A DNA stretch of 64,000 bases, taken from assembly GCA_003598065.1 (NCBI GenBank), contig QZKR01000120.1, forward strand, positions 1 through 64,000, given 5' to 3'. Made by a program: the position numbers and the translations under genes. Positions within the stretch are counted from its first letter, which is position 1, and each line of letters opens with the position of its first letter. Shown here in pieces: positions 24,403 to 32,582 of the stretch. A model generated the notes under the pieces. It did no database searches, had not been told where the DNA came from, and saw only the letters and a list, made by a program, of their open reading frames with translations. This stretch comes from Myxococcales bacterium. GTDB lineage: Bacteria; Myxococcota_A; SURF-8.

Positions 24403-26247
24403 CTACTCATAGCGATTGAAGCGGACGATGGACACCGAATCCGCGTCGAGCCGCAAATGCCCGGGCAGAGTCACTCCCATCAGATCGACGCGCGTGACGT
24501 CGCCATCCAGGACGCGCGCCGCCGCGAACGCCGTGAGCGGCTCTTGCGGCGGCATATAGACGCCGATAAAGAGACCGTTCTTGTTGGACGAAAGCTGCGC
24601 CAGGCTGGGCGTCGGAAGGTCCAGTTGGGCGCTGAAATAACCTGTGACCACCGGCCGCACTTCCTTGAATCCCACAACGGCCCGGGCGATCGTCCGCCGC
24701 TCGTCGAGATAGCAATCGGCGATCTGGCCCAGCGCCATGCCGTAACCGGCGGGAACGCCGGCGATGCCGAGCGCGTTGGCGAACTCCTGGTAACGATCCT
24801 CCTCCACCGGGTGAATCTTGATTTCCACCGGCGCGCCGAGATCGTTGGCCTGCGCGGCGCGGGCGCGGGAGATGTGCAGCCCCCACTCCCAGGTCGGCAT
24901 CACCCGCCCGCCGGGCGCATCGGCGCGGCGATCGGATTTGAGCACGAACCATTCGTCGGCGAAGGCGGGATCCGTGGCGAAATCGAAGAGGATCGTCCCA
25001 TCCTCGCCCGTCGTCGCTTCCAAGGCCGGACGGCCCTCCAAATCGAATTCGTAGTAGAGTTGGACGCGGATGCCCGTCGGGTCGTCCACCTTCCACCAGT
25101 CGTCGATGCTGACTTTCAGTTGATAGCTCGTATCGCCTTCGCCGCCGTGGACCGGCTCCTGATTGACGCAGGTCAACTCCGGTTCGGCTTCGACCGAGAG
25201 CCAGCCGCTCAACGGATCGCGGCGGAAGAGTTCTACCGTTTCGTCTTTCGGAACCTGCGCACAGTAGCCGGTACTGTTATCCAGCCTCAGGTCGAAGACG
25301 CAGGTTTGGCCGCCGCACTCTTCGTCGGTTTGGCAGAGCTTGACGCTCCAATCGATCGGCGTGTCGTCTATTTCGTCGATGTCCGTGTCGTTATCGACGT
25401 CGCCGTCCGTTTCCACGTCGTCGATGTCGGGTTCCTGGTCGGCTTCGTCAATGTCGCCATCCGTGTCGGGGCCGTCTTCGTCGCCGTCCGGCTCGCCTTC
25501 GCAATGTTTGCTTTCCAGGCAGCAGGTATACGCGTCATCGCAGGAGCGCGCTTTGGCGCAGGCGAACGCGGCCCGCATCTCGTCGCCGTTGACTTTTTCC
25601 AGATCGTCCGGACAGCCGAGGTTGTCCATGCAGGCGATGATCCGCTCTTTCGGCGCCATGTTGGGATTTTCGCTGTAGCCTGGGCAGCCCACCGCCTTCT
25701 CGCAGAGCAGGTAGCAGTCGTGGACAAACACGCCGTAGCCGGTCAACTGACTGGTGTTGTGCATCAGCACGCGATGCAGGGCGTTGTCCTGGGCCTTCAT
25801 GTCCCGCTCGTCGGTGGCGAGGTAGCGGGCCGGCTGGCCCGGCACGATCTCCACGACCGCCAGGCCGCCCGTGCCGTAGATGGGCGGCAGGTCGTGGCCG
25901 CGGCCGTCCAAGCCGAAAAGATCCATCGTCACGCGCACCGTCTGCGCGAGTTCGCGGGTGGGTTCCATCTGATAGACGTCGCTCACCAGTCGCGGTTCGT
26001 CGGGGAAGGCGCTTTGCGGAATGCGGGTGATGGAAAATTCCGTCGGCCGGTCCACCGCGCCAGCGGGAAACTGGACGAACACCCGCCCGTCCTCGCTGAC
26101 AACGACGCCCTCCTGATCCGGATTGACGAGGGTGGAGTCGCCGTCTCCTCCCGGCGCGTCGTCGGGAGATCCGTACAGGCAACCGGTCAAGGCGACGAGT
26201 GTCGCCGCCAGAAACAAAGCCTTCCGCCAGATCCGCTCAAGCCGCAT
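24403..26247 (-). CDS. multi-domain acidic-linker lipoprotein
   Basis: About 614 residues. After a signal with lipobox LTGC, a beta-domain (about 40-190) opens with SEDGRVFVQFPAGAV, a ZU5-like start, and relates it to the next two genes. A helical cysteine-rich module (about 185-255) with C-x-x-x-C pairs and CCLESKHC follows, then an acidic linker built of D-G-D-I/V-D units, a short disulfide knot (CQTDEECGGQTC) and a C-terminal beta-rich region. I use the ATG at 26247: the hydrophobic signal begins there and AAGGA precedes it; upstream codons give no signal peptide. First gene of the three-lipoprotein operon. Role unknown, likely cell surface. Confidence 0.72.
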   Translation of the reverse strand: MRLERIWRKALFLAATLVALTGCLYGSPDDAPGGDGDSTLVNPDQEGVVVSEDGRVFVQFPAGAVDRPTEFSITRIPQSAFPDEPRLVSDVYQMEPTRELAQTVRVTMDLFGLDGRGHDLPPIYGTGGLAVVEIVPGQPARYLATDERDMKAQDNALHRVLMHNTSQLTGYGVFVHDCYLLCEKAVGCPGYSENPNMAPKERIIACMDNLGCPDDLEKVNGDEMRAAFACAKARSCDDAYTCCLESKHCEGEPDGDEDGPDTDGDIDEADQEPDIDDVETDGDVDNDTDIDEIDDTPIDWSVKLCQTDEECGGQTCVFDLRLDNSTGYCAQVPKDETVELFRRDPLSGWLSVEAEPELTCVNQEPVHGGEGDTSYQLKVSIDDWWKVDDPTGIRVQLYYEFDLEGRPALEATTGEDGTILFDFATDPAFADEWFVLKSDRRADAPGGRVMPTWEWGLHISRARAAQANDLGAPVEIKIHPVEEDRYQEFANALGIAGVPAGYGMALGQIADCYLDERRTIARAVVGFKEVRPVVTGYFSAQLDLPTPSLAQLSSNKNGLFIGVYMPPQEPLTAFAAARVLDGDVTRVDLMGVTLPGHLRLDADSVSIVRFNRYE

Positions 26248-26337
26248 CGTGTTGCAATCCTTCAAACACCCGCCTAGAGACGTCAGTACGCCCCTCGCCT
26301 CTCGTCGCGACGAGTCCGCCATATGGGTTTCGGTAGG

Positions 26338-26372
26338 AAAAAACAGCCGAGAGGCGCACGGACGCCTCCCGA
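26338..26372 (-). terminator. rho-independent terminator after pgi
   Basis: On the minus strand CGGGAGGCG pairs with CGCCTCTCG (one G-U), with a six-base loop at 26357-26362, followed by a T6 run (26338-26343). It separates pgi from the lipoprotein operon. Confidence 0.7.
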
Positions 26373-26446
26373 TGAATGTTAAATGATACCACCCGGACGG
26401 CCGCCCGCCTAGGCAATTTTTCACCCGTTTCCCGGGAAAAGATTCC

Positions 26447-27835
26447 TCAGCCCTTCTCGGCCTTTTCTATCCGCTGGCGATACTCCTCGTAACCCGCCCG
26501 GCCCATGAGGCCGTAGGCGAATTTCTTGCCCAGCTCCACCCCCGGCTGATCGAAGGGATCGACGCCGTAGAGGTAGCCGGCCAGGACGGTCATCGCCTCG
26601 GCCCAGAAGACGAGTTGGCCCACCGCGTCGGCGTCGATGCGCGGCGTCGTCACCTGATAGGTCATCCGGCCCTGCTCGCCCAGGGCGAAGCGCGTGGCGC
26701 GCTGCTCGGCCAGGAGCAGTTCTTCCATGGAATGGCCGGCGAAATATTGAAACGCCTTCGGCATGTCGCCCTTCTTCGGGAAGGACGTCGGATGCTCGAA
26801 GCGCTCGTTGCGGATAAACATGAACACCTTGTCGTTCGGCCCTTCCATGTAAAGCTGGACCTGCGAATGCTGGTCGATCGCGCCGAGCGCCTTGATCGGC
26901 GTCGTCCCGGCGCGGACGGTCTCGCCCGACGCCGTCTTTTCCTTGCCCAGGCTTTCCGCCCAAAGCTGGCCGAACCATTCCGTCCAGTCGCGCAACCGGT
27001 CCGCGTAGGGCATCGAGACGACCATGTTGCGGCCAAGCTCGCGGTCGGCCAGGACGTGCATCAACGCGCCTTGCAACGCCGGGTTGGCGTCGATCGCCGG
27101 GTCGAGACACCGCTTCGCCATGCGCGCCGCGCCGGCCAGCAGCGCCTTGGCGTCGATGCCGATCGCCTGGGCGGGGAAGAGCCCCACCGGGCAAAGCACC
27201 GAATAACGGCCGCCCACATCGGAGGGGATTTCCAAAGTTTCGATTCTCTCCTCGTGCGCCAGATCGCGCAGCAGGCCCGCTTTCGGATCGGTGGTGAAGA
27301 GAAAATGCGAGCGCCAGCCGTCGGGAAGCTCGCGTTGCAACCGGTCGCGGACCAGCACGTACTGGCAGGCCGTCTCCGCCGTCGAGCCGGATTTGGAGAC
27401 GACGTTGAACAGCGTGCGCGACAGGTCGAGGCGGTCCATCAATTCGGCGTAGCTGTCGGGATCGTTGTTTTCGAGGAAATAGAGGCGCATCGGTCCGCCG
27501 AACTCGCGCGGCAGTTCGTTGTGGTAGCGATGGGCCAGGGCGTTGAACAGCATCCGTCCGCCGAGCGACGAGCCGCCGATGCCGATCACCACGAGGTTAT
27601 CGAAGCGCTGCCGCACCGCCTCGGCCATCGCCACGACGTGCGACAGCCCGCGCGTCGCGCCGTAGGTCGCCGGCAGCTTCCAGAAGCCGAGCTTGCCCTC
27701 CCCCGTTTCGCGCGCCAGACGGGCCAGCGCGGCGTTGGCTTTGGAAAGGTTTTTCTTCCAGAGCGAAGCGGCGATTTTGCCCTTGCCGAAACAGGCCGCG
27801 AAATCGAACTGCAACTCACGCGTGCGCGTCGCCAT
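26447..27835 (-). CDS. pgi: glucose-6-phosphate isomerase
   Basis: 462 residues, the compact bacterial form. It interconverts glucose 6-phosphate and fructose 6-phosphate. Signatures are intact: VVIGIGGSSLGGRM for sugar-phosphate binding, VVSKSGSTAET, the region GGRYSVLCPVGLFPA, DQHSQVQLYMEGP, and the C-terminal QPGVELGKK with the active-site lysine. It is transcribed alone, away from the divergent lipoprotein gene at 28109, and is followed by a terminator. Confidence 0.96.
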   Translation of the reverse strand: MATRTRELQFDFAACFGKGKIAASLWKKNLSKANAALARLARETGEGKLGFWKLPATYGATRGLSHVVAMAEAVRQRFDNLVVIGIGGSSLGGRMLFNALAHRYHNELPREFGGPMRLYFLENNDPDSYAELMDRLDLSRTLFNVVSKSGSTAETACQYVLVRDRLQRELPDGWRSHFLFTTDPKAGLLRDLAHEERIETLEIPSDVGGRYSVLCPVGLFPAQAIGIDAKALLAGAARMAKRCLDPAIDANPALQGALMHVLADRELGRNMVVSMPYADRLRDWTEWFGQLWAESLGKEKTASGETVRAGTTPIKALGAIDQHSQVQLYMEGPNDKVFMFIRNERFEHPTSFPKKGDMPKAFQYFAGHSMEELLLAEQRATRFALGEQGRMTYQVTTPRIDADAVGQLVFWAEAMTVLAGYLYGVDPFDQPGVELGKKFAYGLMGRAGYEEYRQRIEKAEKG

Positions 27836-27881
27836 GGGACACCTCGCGATGACGGTGGTTATTTTCTTTCAAACCCGGCTG

Positions 27882-27910
27882 AGGATACACAAGGCCGGGG
27901 CCCGCCTCAA
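27882..27910 (-). promoter_or_regulatory. possible promoter of pgi
   Basis: Minus strand TTGAGG (27905-27910), 17-bp spacer, TATCCT (27882-27887); initiation near 27875, 40 bases before the ATG. Confidence 0.4.
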
Positions 27911-27982
27911 GGGAATTCGGGGGGCGGCGCGTTGTATCTGAATTTAATCTCTGCATATCGCGAAAAGCAGAGAAACAACTGA

Positions 27983-28002
27983 ATTCCCACTCGTATGGGA
28001 AT
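27983..28002. repeat. short inverted repeat in divergent spacer
   Basis: ATTCCCA (27983-27989) and TGGGAAT (27996-28002) form a 7-bp inverted repeat between pgi and the plus-strand lipoprotein gene, 16 bases upstream of the latter's -35. It could be an operator or a decayed REP arm. Confidence 0.35.
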
Positions 28003-28017
28003 GATGGGCTTTATGGC

Positions 28018-28045
28018 TTGGTTCGGCGCTTGCCTCTGCTATAAT
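28018..28045 (+). promoter_or_regulatory. promoter of cysteine-rich lipoprotein gene
   Basis: TTGGTT (28018-28023), 16-bp spacer, perfect TATAAT (28040-28045); initiation near 28052, giving a leader of about 57 nt with AAGGAGG seven bases before the ATG. Confidence 0.55.
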
Positions 28046-28108
28046 CGACTCGCATAAACCCCCGAGCACCATGGACGCACCTGCGGCTTTTTCCAAGGAG
28101 GGTGTTCC

Positions 28109-30397
28109 ATGCGAAACGCATTTACACTTGTGTTTTGCTTTAGCGTTCTGGCCCTGGCCGCTTTCGGTTGCGAGGAAGCTTCGCTCAAGTTCACCGCCGA
28201 TGGCGACGCGCCCTCGGATAACGACAGCGACGCGGACCTCCAGCAAGACGCGGATCTGGAGCAGACCGATGAGGAAGCCACGGTCGATGGTGACGCCGAC
28301 GAACCCCTCCCCACCGACGGCGATCTCGACCCGGCCGAGCCCGATCCCGAAGCTGAGCCGGATTTCGTAGACGCCGACATTGGTGAAGCCGAGGAAGACT
28401 CGCCGCCCGAGAATTGCAGCGAGATGAGCGGCGTTTGCGTGGGAACGGCGGAATGCCCGCCGGGAACGCGCACGACCTGGCTCCCCTTCGGCTGCGTCGA
28501 GCCCGAACCATACTGCTGCGCGCCCGACGGCCTCGTGGCTTGCGAGGAGCTAGGCGGCTATTGCGAAGCGCCGGTGGCCTCGGCCTGCTATCGGCCGGGC
28601 TATGAACTGTTCTTCGACGACCCGCTCGGTTGCGACAGCCTGGGCGGTTTTTGCTGTCTGCCCGAAGCCGCCTGTTACAATTACATCGCCGCGCTCGCCG
28701 ACTGCCCCTATCAGCTTGTCGTCGGCGACCATCCGATAGAGTGCCCCGTGACGTCGTTCTTCTGCATGGATTCTCCTTGCCGCAGCAACGGCGATTGTCT
28801 CGCGACCGATATTGCGATCGCCGGAGAAATCTGCGTCCTCGGCGACTGCGTGGCCTGCTGGCAGGACAGCCAATGCCCCCAGGGAAGAATCTGCCGCGCC
28901 GGCCGCTGCGTGTCGCCGGAACCGCCCTGCCCTCCCGCGCCGCCTTGCACCGATGCCGGCTGCCGGCTGCTGCGCATCTCCGAGGTTTCCTGCCCGGTCT
29001 GCATCTGCGACTATACGTACGCTATCCCTTGCGCCACCGACGAAGAGTGCCTGATGATCGAGCATCATCCTTACTCGCGCTGCGTGTGGGGCCGTTGCGC
29101 CGACTGCAAGGACAACGACGATTGCGGGTGGGGCGACTGCCTGCCGCCGGGCATGTGCTTCGATATGCAGCCGCACCCGGAAGTTCTCTATGGCGCGTGG
29201 CTGATCGGCTGGTGGGGCGCTCTCAACCACTATTCCTATTTCCGCTTCGAGCCGGACGGCACGCTGCGCCGGGGAACTTACCCATCCGACGAACTCTGGC
29301 AGGATGACATCCCTCAAAACTGGCCCTGCTACCCCGAAGGCGTGTGGGAATCGCCTGCCGCGATCGGAACGTGGCAGCCCGAAATGACGGAAAGCGGTTT
29401 CCTGGCGATCCGCATGACGCTCAACATCGATTGCGATCCGGGCGCCGGCTGGACTTCCCGGTTTCTCGTGACGCCATCGGAGGATGGGAACCATTTGACG
29501 CTGCGTGATATTGATTTTCCCGACCGCGAATACGAGGCGATCAAAGTGCCGGCCGACCGCTGCACGCCCGATTTCCGTTCTTGCGCGCCGCCGTGGTGCG
29601 AAGGCGTCTGGCATGAAGGGGCGCCCGCCATTTATCCGCCCTTCTACACCGAGGACCCGGCGCACGTAGCGGCGGCAGACTGGGCGCTGGATCAGATGCT
29701 GCGCACGATCATCAGTGCAAATGCCGGCTTCGCGGTTGAGTGGAAACGGATCACCTATACGTTAATGGACCTGCAGGGCACCCGCAACACTATTCGCGTC
29801 CTGGAGGGAAGCAATCTTTCGGCGGATGAGCGCCTTGCCTGGGCGGAAAACTTTCTGGCCTCCTGGCCCGCGCTGGTCGCGCCGGAACAACCGTTTGCCA
29901 GGCCGCCCGATGTGAATTGCTCCAGCGATTTCTGCATTTTCTCCTTCCACCAAGATTATTGCGGTAGGTCAGTGGTGGATTTCGCTCCGCAAACGCCACC
30001 ACAGATGGATATGTATCGCGGCGTTTTCTCTGTTCGGATAGACAAGGACGGTTACCTAGATTGGCTCAAGAGTGATTTTGTCCCTTATCTCGCCTTACCG
30101 CGCGATCCTGTCGTTCCCCGGGAAGAGCTTGTGCAAACGCTAATGAACCACGTTTATCAAGTTTCTTGCGCAGACGGCCCGCATACCTATATGCCTAACT
30201 CCCCGGACAATATTCAACTGCACGAGCCGCCGGAGGTGTTTGTCTACCGCCCCCACAGCGAATTGGAAAGGGTATTCGCCCGCCTAGCATATCGCGCCAC
30301 GGTGACACCGGCAGACGCATTCGCCACCTGGACGGCTTACGTGGATGCGGTGGACGGCAGCTTCATCGCCGAAGCGCCGGACTTCATCTGCGATTAG
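28109..30397 (+). CDS. cysteine-rich acidic-linker lipoprotein
   Basis: 762 residues with signal and lipobox AFGC (Cys21), followed by a roughly 75-residue linker of D/E/G/P units. The first half (about 100-350) is cysteine-rich with short EGF- or WAP-like knots such as CRSNGDC, CWQDSQCPQGRIC and CKDNDDC, the N/D-x-D-C style common in myxobacterial surface proteins. A middle beta-domain (about 355-490) contains YGAWLIGWWGAL and FEPDGTLRRG, recalling lipocalin-like or CrtC-type sheets. The last roughly 270 residues are unrecognised. Codon use becomes more AT-rich after about 29.7 kb. It is divergent from pgi and separate from the other lipoprotein operon, with which it shares style but not the ZU5-like domain. 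Confidence 0.7.
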   Translation: MRNAFTLVFCFSVLALAAFGCEEASLKFTADGDAPSDNDSDADLQQDADLEQTDEEATVDGDADEPLPTDGDLDPAEPDPEAEPDFVDADIGEAEEDSPPENCSEMSGVCVGTAECPPGTRTTWLPFGCVEPEPYCCAPDGLVACEELGGYCEAPVASACYRPGYELFFDDPLGCDSLGGFCCLPEAACYNYIAALADCPYQLVVGDHPIECPVTSFFCMDSPCRSNGDCLATDIAIAGEICVLGDCVACWQDSQCPQGRICRAGRCVSPEPPCPPAPPCTDAGCRLLRISEVSCPVCICDYTYAIPCATDEECLMIEHHPYSRCVWGRCADCKDNDDCGWGDCLPPGMCFDMQPHPEVLYGAWLIGWWGALNHYSYFRFEPDGTLRRGTYPSDELWQDDIPQNWPCYPEGVWESPAAIGTWQPEMTESGFLAIRMTLNIDCDPGAGWTSRFLVTPSEDGNHLTLRDIDFPDREYEAIKVPADRCTPDFRSCAPPWCEGVWHEGAPAIYPPFYTEDPAHVAAADWALDQMLRTIISANAGFAVEWKRITYTLMDLQGTRNTIRVLEGSNLSADERLAWAENFLASWPALVAPEQPFARPPDVNCSSDFCIFSFHQDYCGRSVVDFAPQTPPQMDMYRGVFSVRIDKDGYLDWLKSDFVPYLALPRDPVVPREELVQTLMNHVYQVSCADGPHTYMPNSPDNIQLHEPPEVFVYRPHSELERVFARLAYRATVTPADAFATWTAYVDAVDGSFIAEAPDFICD

Positions 30398-30504
30398 CGG
30401 CCAGTCTCCCAAATTTTCTGTTGTTTTGCCCTCGACGCGGTGGTAAAGAAGTCCCAATTAATCGTTAGCTTCCCTCACGTTCTCAGCCAAAGAGAGAAAC
30501 CGCC

Positions 30505-32385
30505 ATGTGGGAAACGCTGAAGAATTACTTCTCAGAGTTCAAAGTTCTCAAGCAGACGCCGCCCGAATTCTGGACGCTCAATCTGGTGGTGAATTTCTTC
30601 GAAATGCTGGCCTACTTCGCCTTCATCACCGTGCTGACGCTCTACCTCACGGAAAACATCGGCTTCGACGACGTCTGGGCCGGCAGCGTCACGGGCATCT
30701 TCACATTGGCGATCACGGTCATCATTTTCTTCTCGGGCTTCATCATCGACTCGATCGGCGTGAAGAAGGCGCTCGTCTACTCCATGGTGCTGCTGATCCC
30801 CTGCCGGCTCCTGATGGGCGTCACGGGACCCGTGGAAAACTGGTATCTCGAACGCAACCTCGATGTGAACGCCGCCGTGGCCGTCATCGAGCAGGGTGGA
30901 TTCGAAAAATCCGCCTTTACGCAAAAGACCGAGCGGATGACCGAGGCGCAGCTTGATCTCGTCGCGCCGTCGGAGGAAAAAGGATCCGCCGAACAAAGCC
31001 CGCGCGAGACGCTCAAAAGCGACGATGCGGCCTTGCGCGAAGCCGTCATGACGGCCGCCAAGGCGTCGCCGATCGTACAGCAGTCCTGGGGCGCGGCCCT
31101 GGAAGAGAAAGCCAAGGACCAGGGCGAATTCAAGAAGATCATCGTGGCGATGATCGGCGAGAAGCCGGAATTGGCGCAGAAGTATTATGTCGATCTCGCC
31201 GCCGCCAAACAGGACCCTGTGCAACTCAAAGCGGCGGTGACGGCGATCGTCAAGGCGTTTCCCGATCTCCGCGCCCAGTTCAGCCTTCAGGACATCTTGA
31301 AGGTCGTCGTCTTCATCCTTCTGATGTTCACCGCCCTCGGCGAAGCATTGATGGTGCCCGCCATTTACGCCGCGCTGCGCAACTATTCCTCGAAGCGCAC
31401 CAGCGGCACGGCCTTCAACTTCCAGTACCTGACGATGAACATCGCCGCCGTCTTGAGCTTCTCGCTCTTCGACTTTCTGCGGCTCAACTTCGGCAACGAA
31501 TCGATCTTTTTGGCCGGCGCGCTGATGGCCGTGATCTGCACGATCGGCGCGCTGTTTTTGCGCGGCAACATCCAGGTCCAGGACGACGGCGAGATCGTCC
31601 AGCTTCCGCCGAAGAAAAAGGAAGATCGGGAGATGCCGTGGACGATCGCCGCGAGCGTCTTCAAGGAAGCCGCTTTCTGGCGTTTCATGTTCTTCCTCGT
31701 GCTGCTGATAGGCGTGCGGCTGACCTTCACGCACCAGTTCCTCGTGATGCCGAAATACTATACGCGCGTCTTGGGCGCGGACGCCCCGATCGGCCTCTTG
31801 AACACGATCAACCCGTTCATCATCACCATCGGCCTGATCCTGTTCATCCCGGTCATCTCGCGTTTCTCCGTTTTCCGGCTGATCGTTGTCGGTACAGTCA
31901 TTTCGGCCTTGTCGGTGTTCATCCTCGCCATCCCCGGCAAGGCCTTCGCCTTCCTGGGCTGGACGATCAAGGAAGGTTACTACTTCATCATCCTCGCGCA
32001 GGTGGTCATCTTCGCCTTCGGCGAACTGATCTGGTCGCCGCGCCTGTCGGAATACACGGTGACGATCGCGCCGCGCGGCCGAGAAGGAACTTACATGAGC
32101 ATGGCCGCCTTGCCGATGTTCATCGCCAAGCCGGTCAACGGTTTCCTGTCAGGGTTCCTGCTCGACGGTTACTGTCCCGACGGCGTAATGAACGACATTG
32201 TTTCCGGCGCGCGCACCTGGTACAACGGGCCTGAATTGATGTGGATCATTTTCGGAACCCTGGCGATTTCCAGCCCGATACTCGTCATGCTGTTACGCAA
32301 CGTGATCGCTCCGGATCGGAAGAAAAAAGAAGAAGAACGCCAAGCCAATAAAAATGGCGAGGAAGCCCAACCGCAGGAAGGTTAG
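30505..32385 (+). CDS. MFS transporter, peptide-transporter (POT)-like
   Basis: 626 residues with about 12 hydrophobic helices. The opening (PPEFWTLNLVVNFFEMLAYFAF, in two parts around residues 19-42) resembles the first helix of proton-dependent oligopeptide transporters, where E-x-x-A/E-R/Y contacts the substrate or proton. Between the early helices and the next pair there is a charged, Ala/Lys/Glu-rich insert of about 140 residues (about 120-265) predicted to be soluble and helical. The C-terminus is a short charged tail. The substrate cannot be told. It has its own terminator at 32413-32440. Confidence 0.75.
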   Translation: MWETLKNYFSEFKVLKQTPPEFWTLNLVVNFFEMLAYFAFITVLTLYLTENIGFDDVWAGSVTGIFTLAITVIIFFSGFIIDSIGVKKALVYSMVLLIPCRLLMGVTGPVENWYLERNLDVNAAVAVIEQGGFEKSAFTQKTERMTEAQLDLVAPSEEKGSAEQSPRETLKSDDAALREAVMTAAKASPIVQQSWGAALEEKAKDQGEFKKIIVAMIGEKPELAQKYYVDLAAAKQDPVQLKAAVTAIVKAFPDLRAQFSLQDILKVVVFILLMFTALGEALMVPAIYAALRNYSSKRTSGTAFNFQYLTMNIAAVLSFSLFDFLRLNFGNESIFLAGALMAVICTIGALFLRGNIQVQDDGEIVQLPPKKKEDREMPWTIAASVFKEAAFWRFMFFLVLLIGVRLTFTHQFLVMPKYYTRVLGADAPIGLLNTINPFIITIGLILFIPVISRFSVFRLIVVGTVISALSVFILAIPGKAFAFLGWTIKEGYYFIILAQVVIFAFGELIWSPRLSEYTVTIAPRGREGTYMSMAALPMFIAKPVNGFLSGFLLDGYCPDGVMNDIVSGARTWYNGPELMWIIFGTLAISSPILVMLLRNVIAPDRKKKEEERQANKNGEEAQPQEG

Positions 32386-32412
32386 TCCAAAATAGACAGA
32401 TCCAGACGAAGG

Positions 32413-32440
32413 AGCCCGGACGGCAAGTCCGGGCTTTTTT
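32413..32440 (+). terminator. rho-independent terminator
   Basis: AGCCCGGAC (32413-32421) pairs perfectly with GTCCGGGCT (32427-32435), a five-base loop, then TTTTTCTC. It ends the transporter transcript. Confidence 0.9.
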
Positions 32441-32451
32441 CTCTTGTTCAC

Positions 32452-32527
32452 CCTTCGAGACGGCTGACCGCGTTCCTGAGGAGCCCATGGAATGGGCGTC
32501 TCGAAGGATGCGGTCAGCCTCCTCAGG
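32452..32527. repeat. REP-like element with three inverted modules in parallel order
   Basis: Modules A (CCTTCGAGACG, 32452-32462), B (GGCTGACCGC, 32462-32471) and C (CCTGAGGA, 32475-32482) are followed by a small hairpin GCCCAT-GGA-ATGGGC (32483-32497). Then come the exact reverse complements A' (32497-32507), B' (32510-32519) and C' (32520-32527). The order is A-B-C-A'-B'-C', so the pairings cross rather than nest. Sequence style (CTTCGAGACG, CCTCAGGGCG) is that of proteobacterial REP elements. Confidence 0.65.
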
Positions 32528-32582
32528 GCGAACGGGGCCGCTGTTTGGGACTTTAAAGATGGTTTCTAGGAACGCGTCTTTT

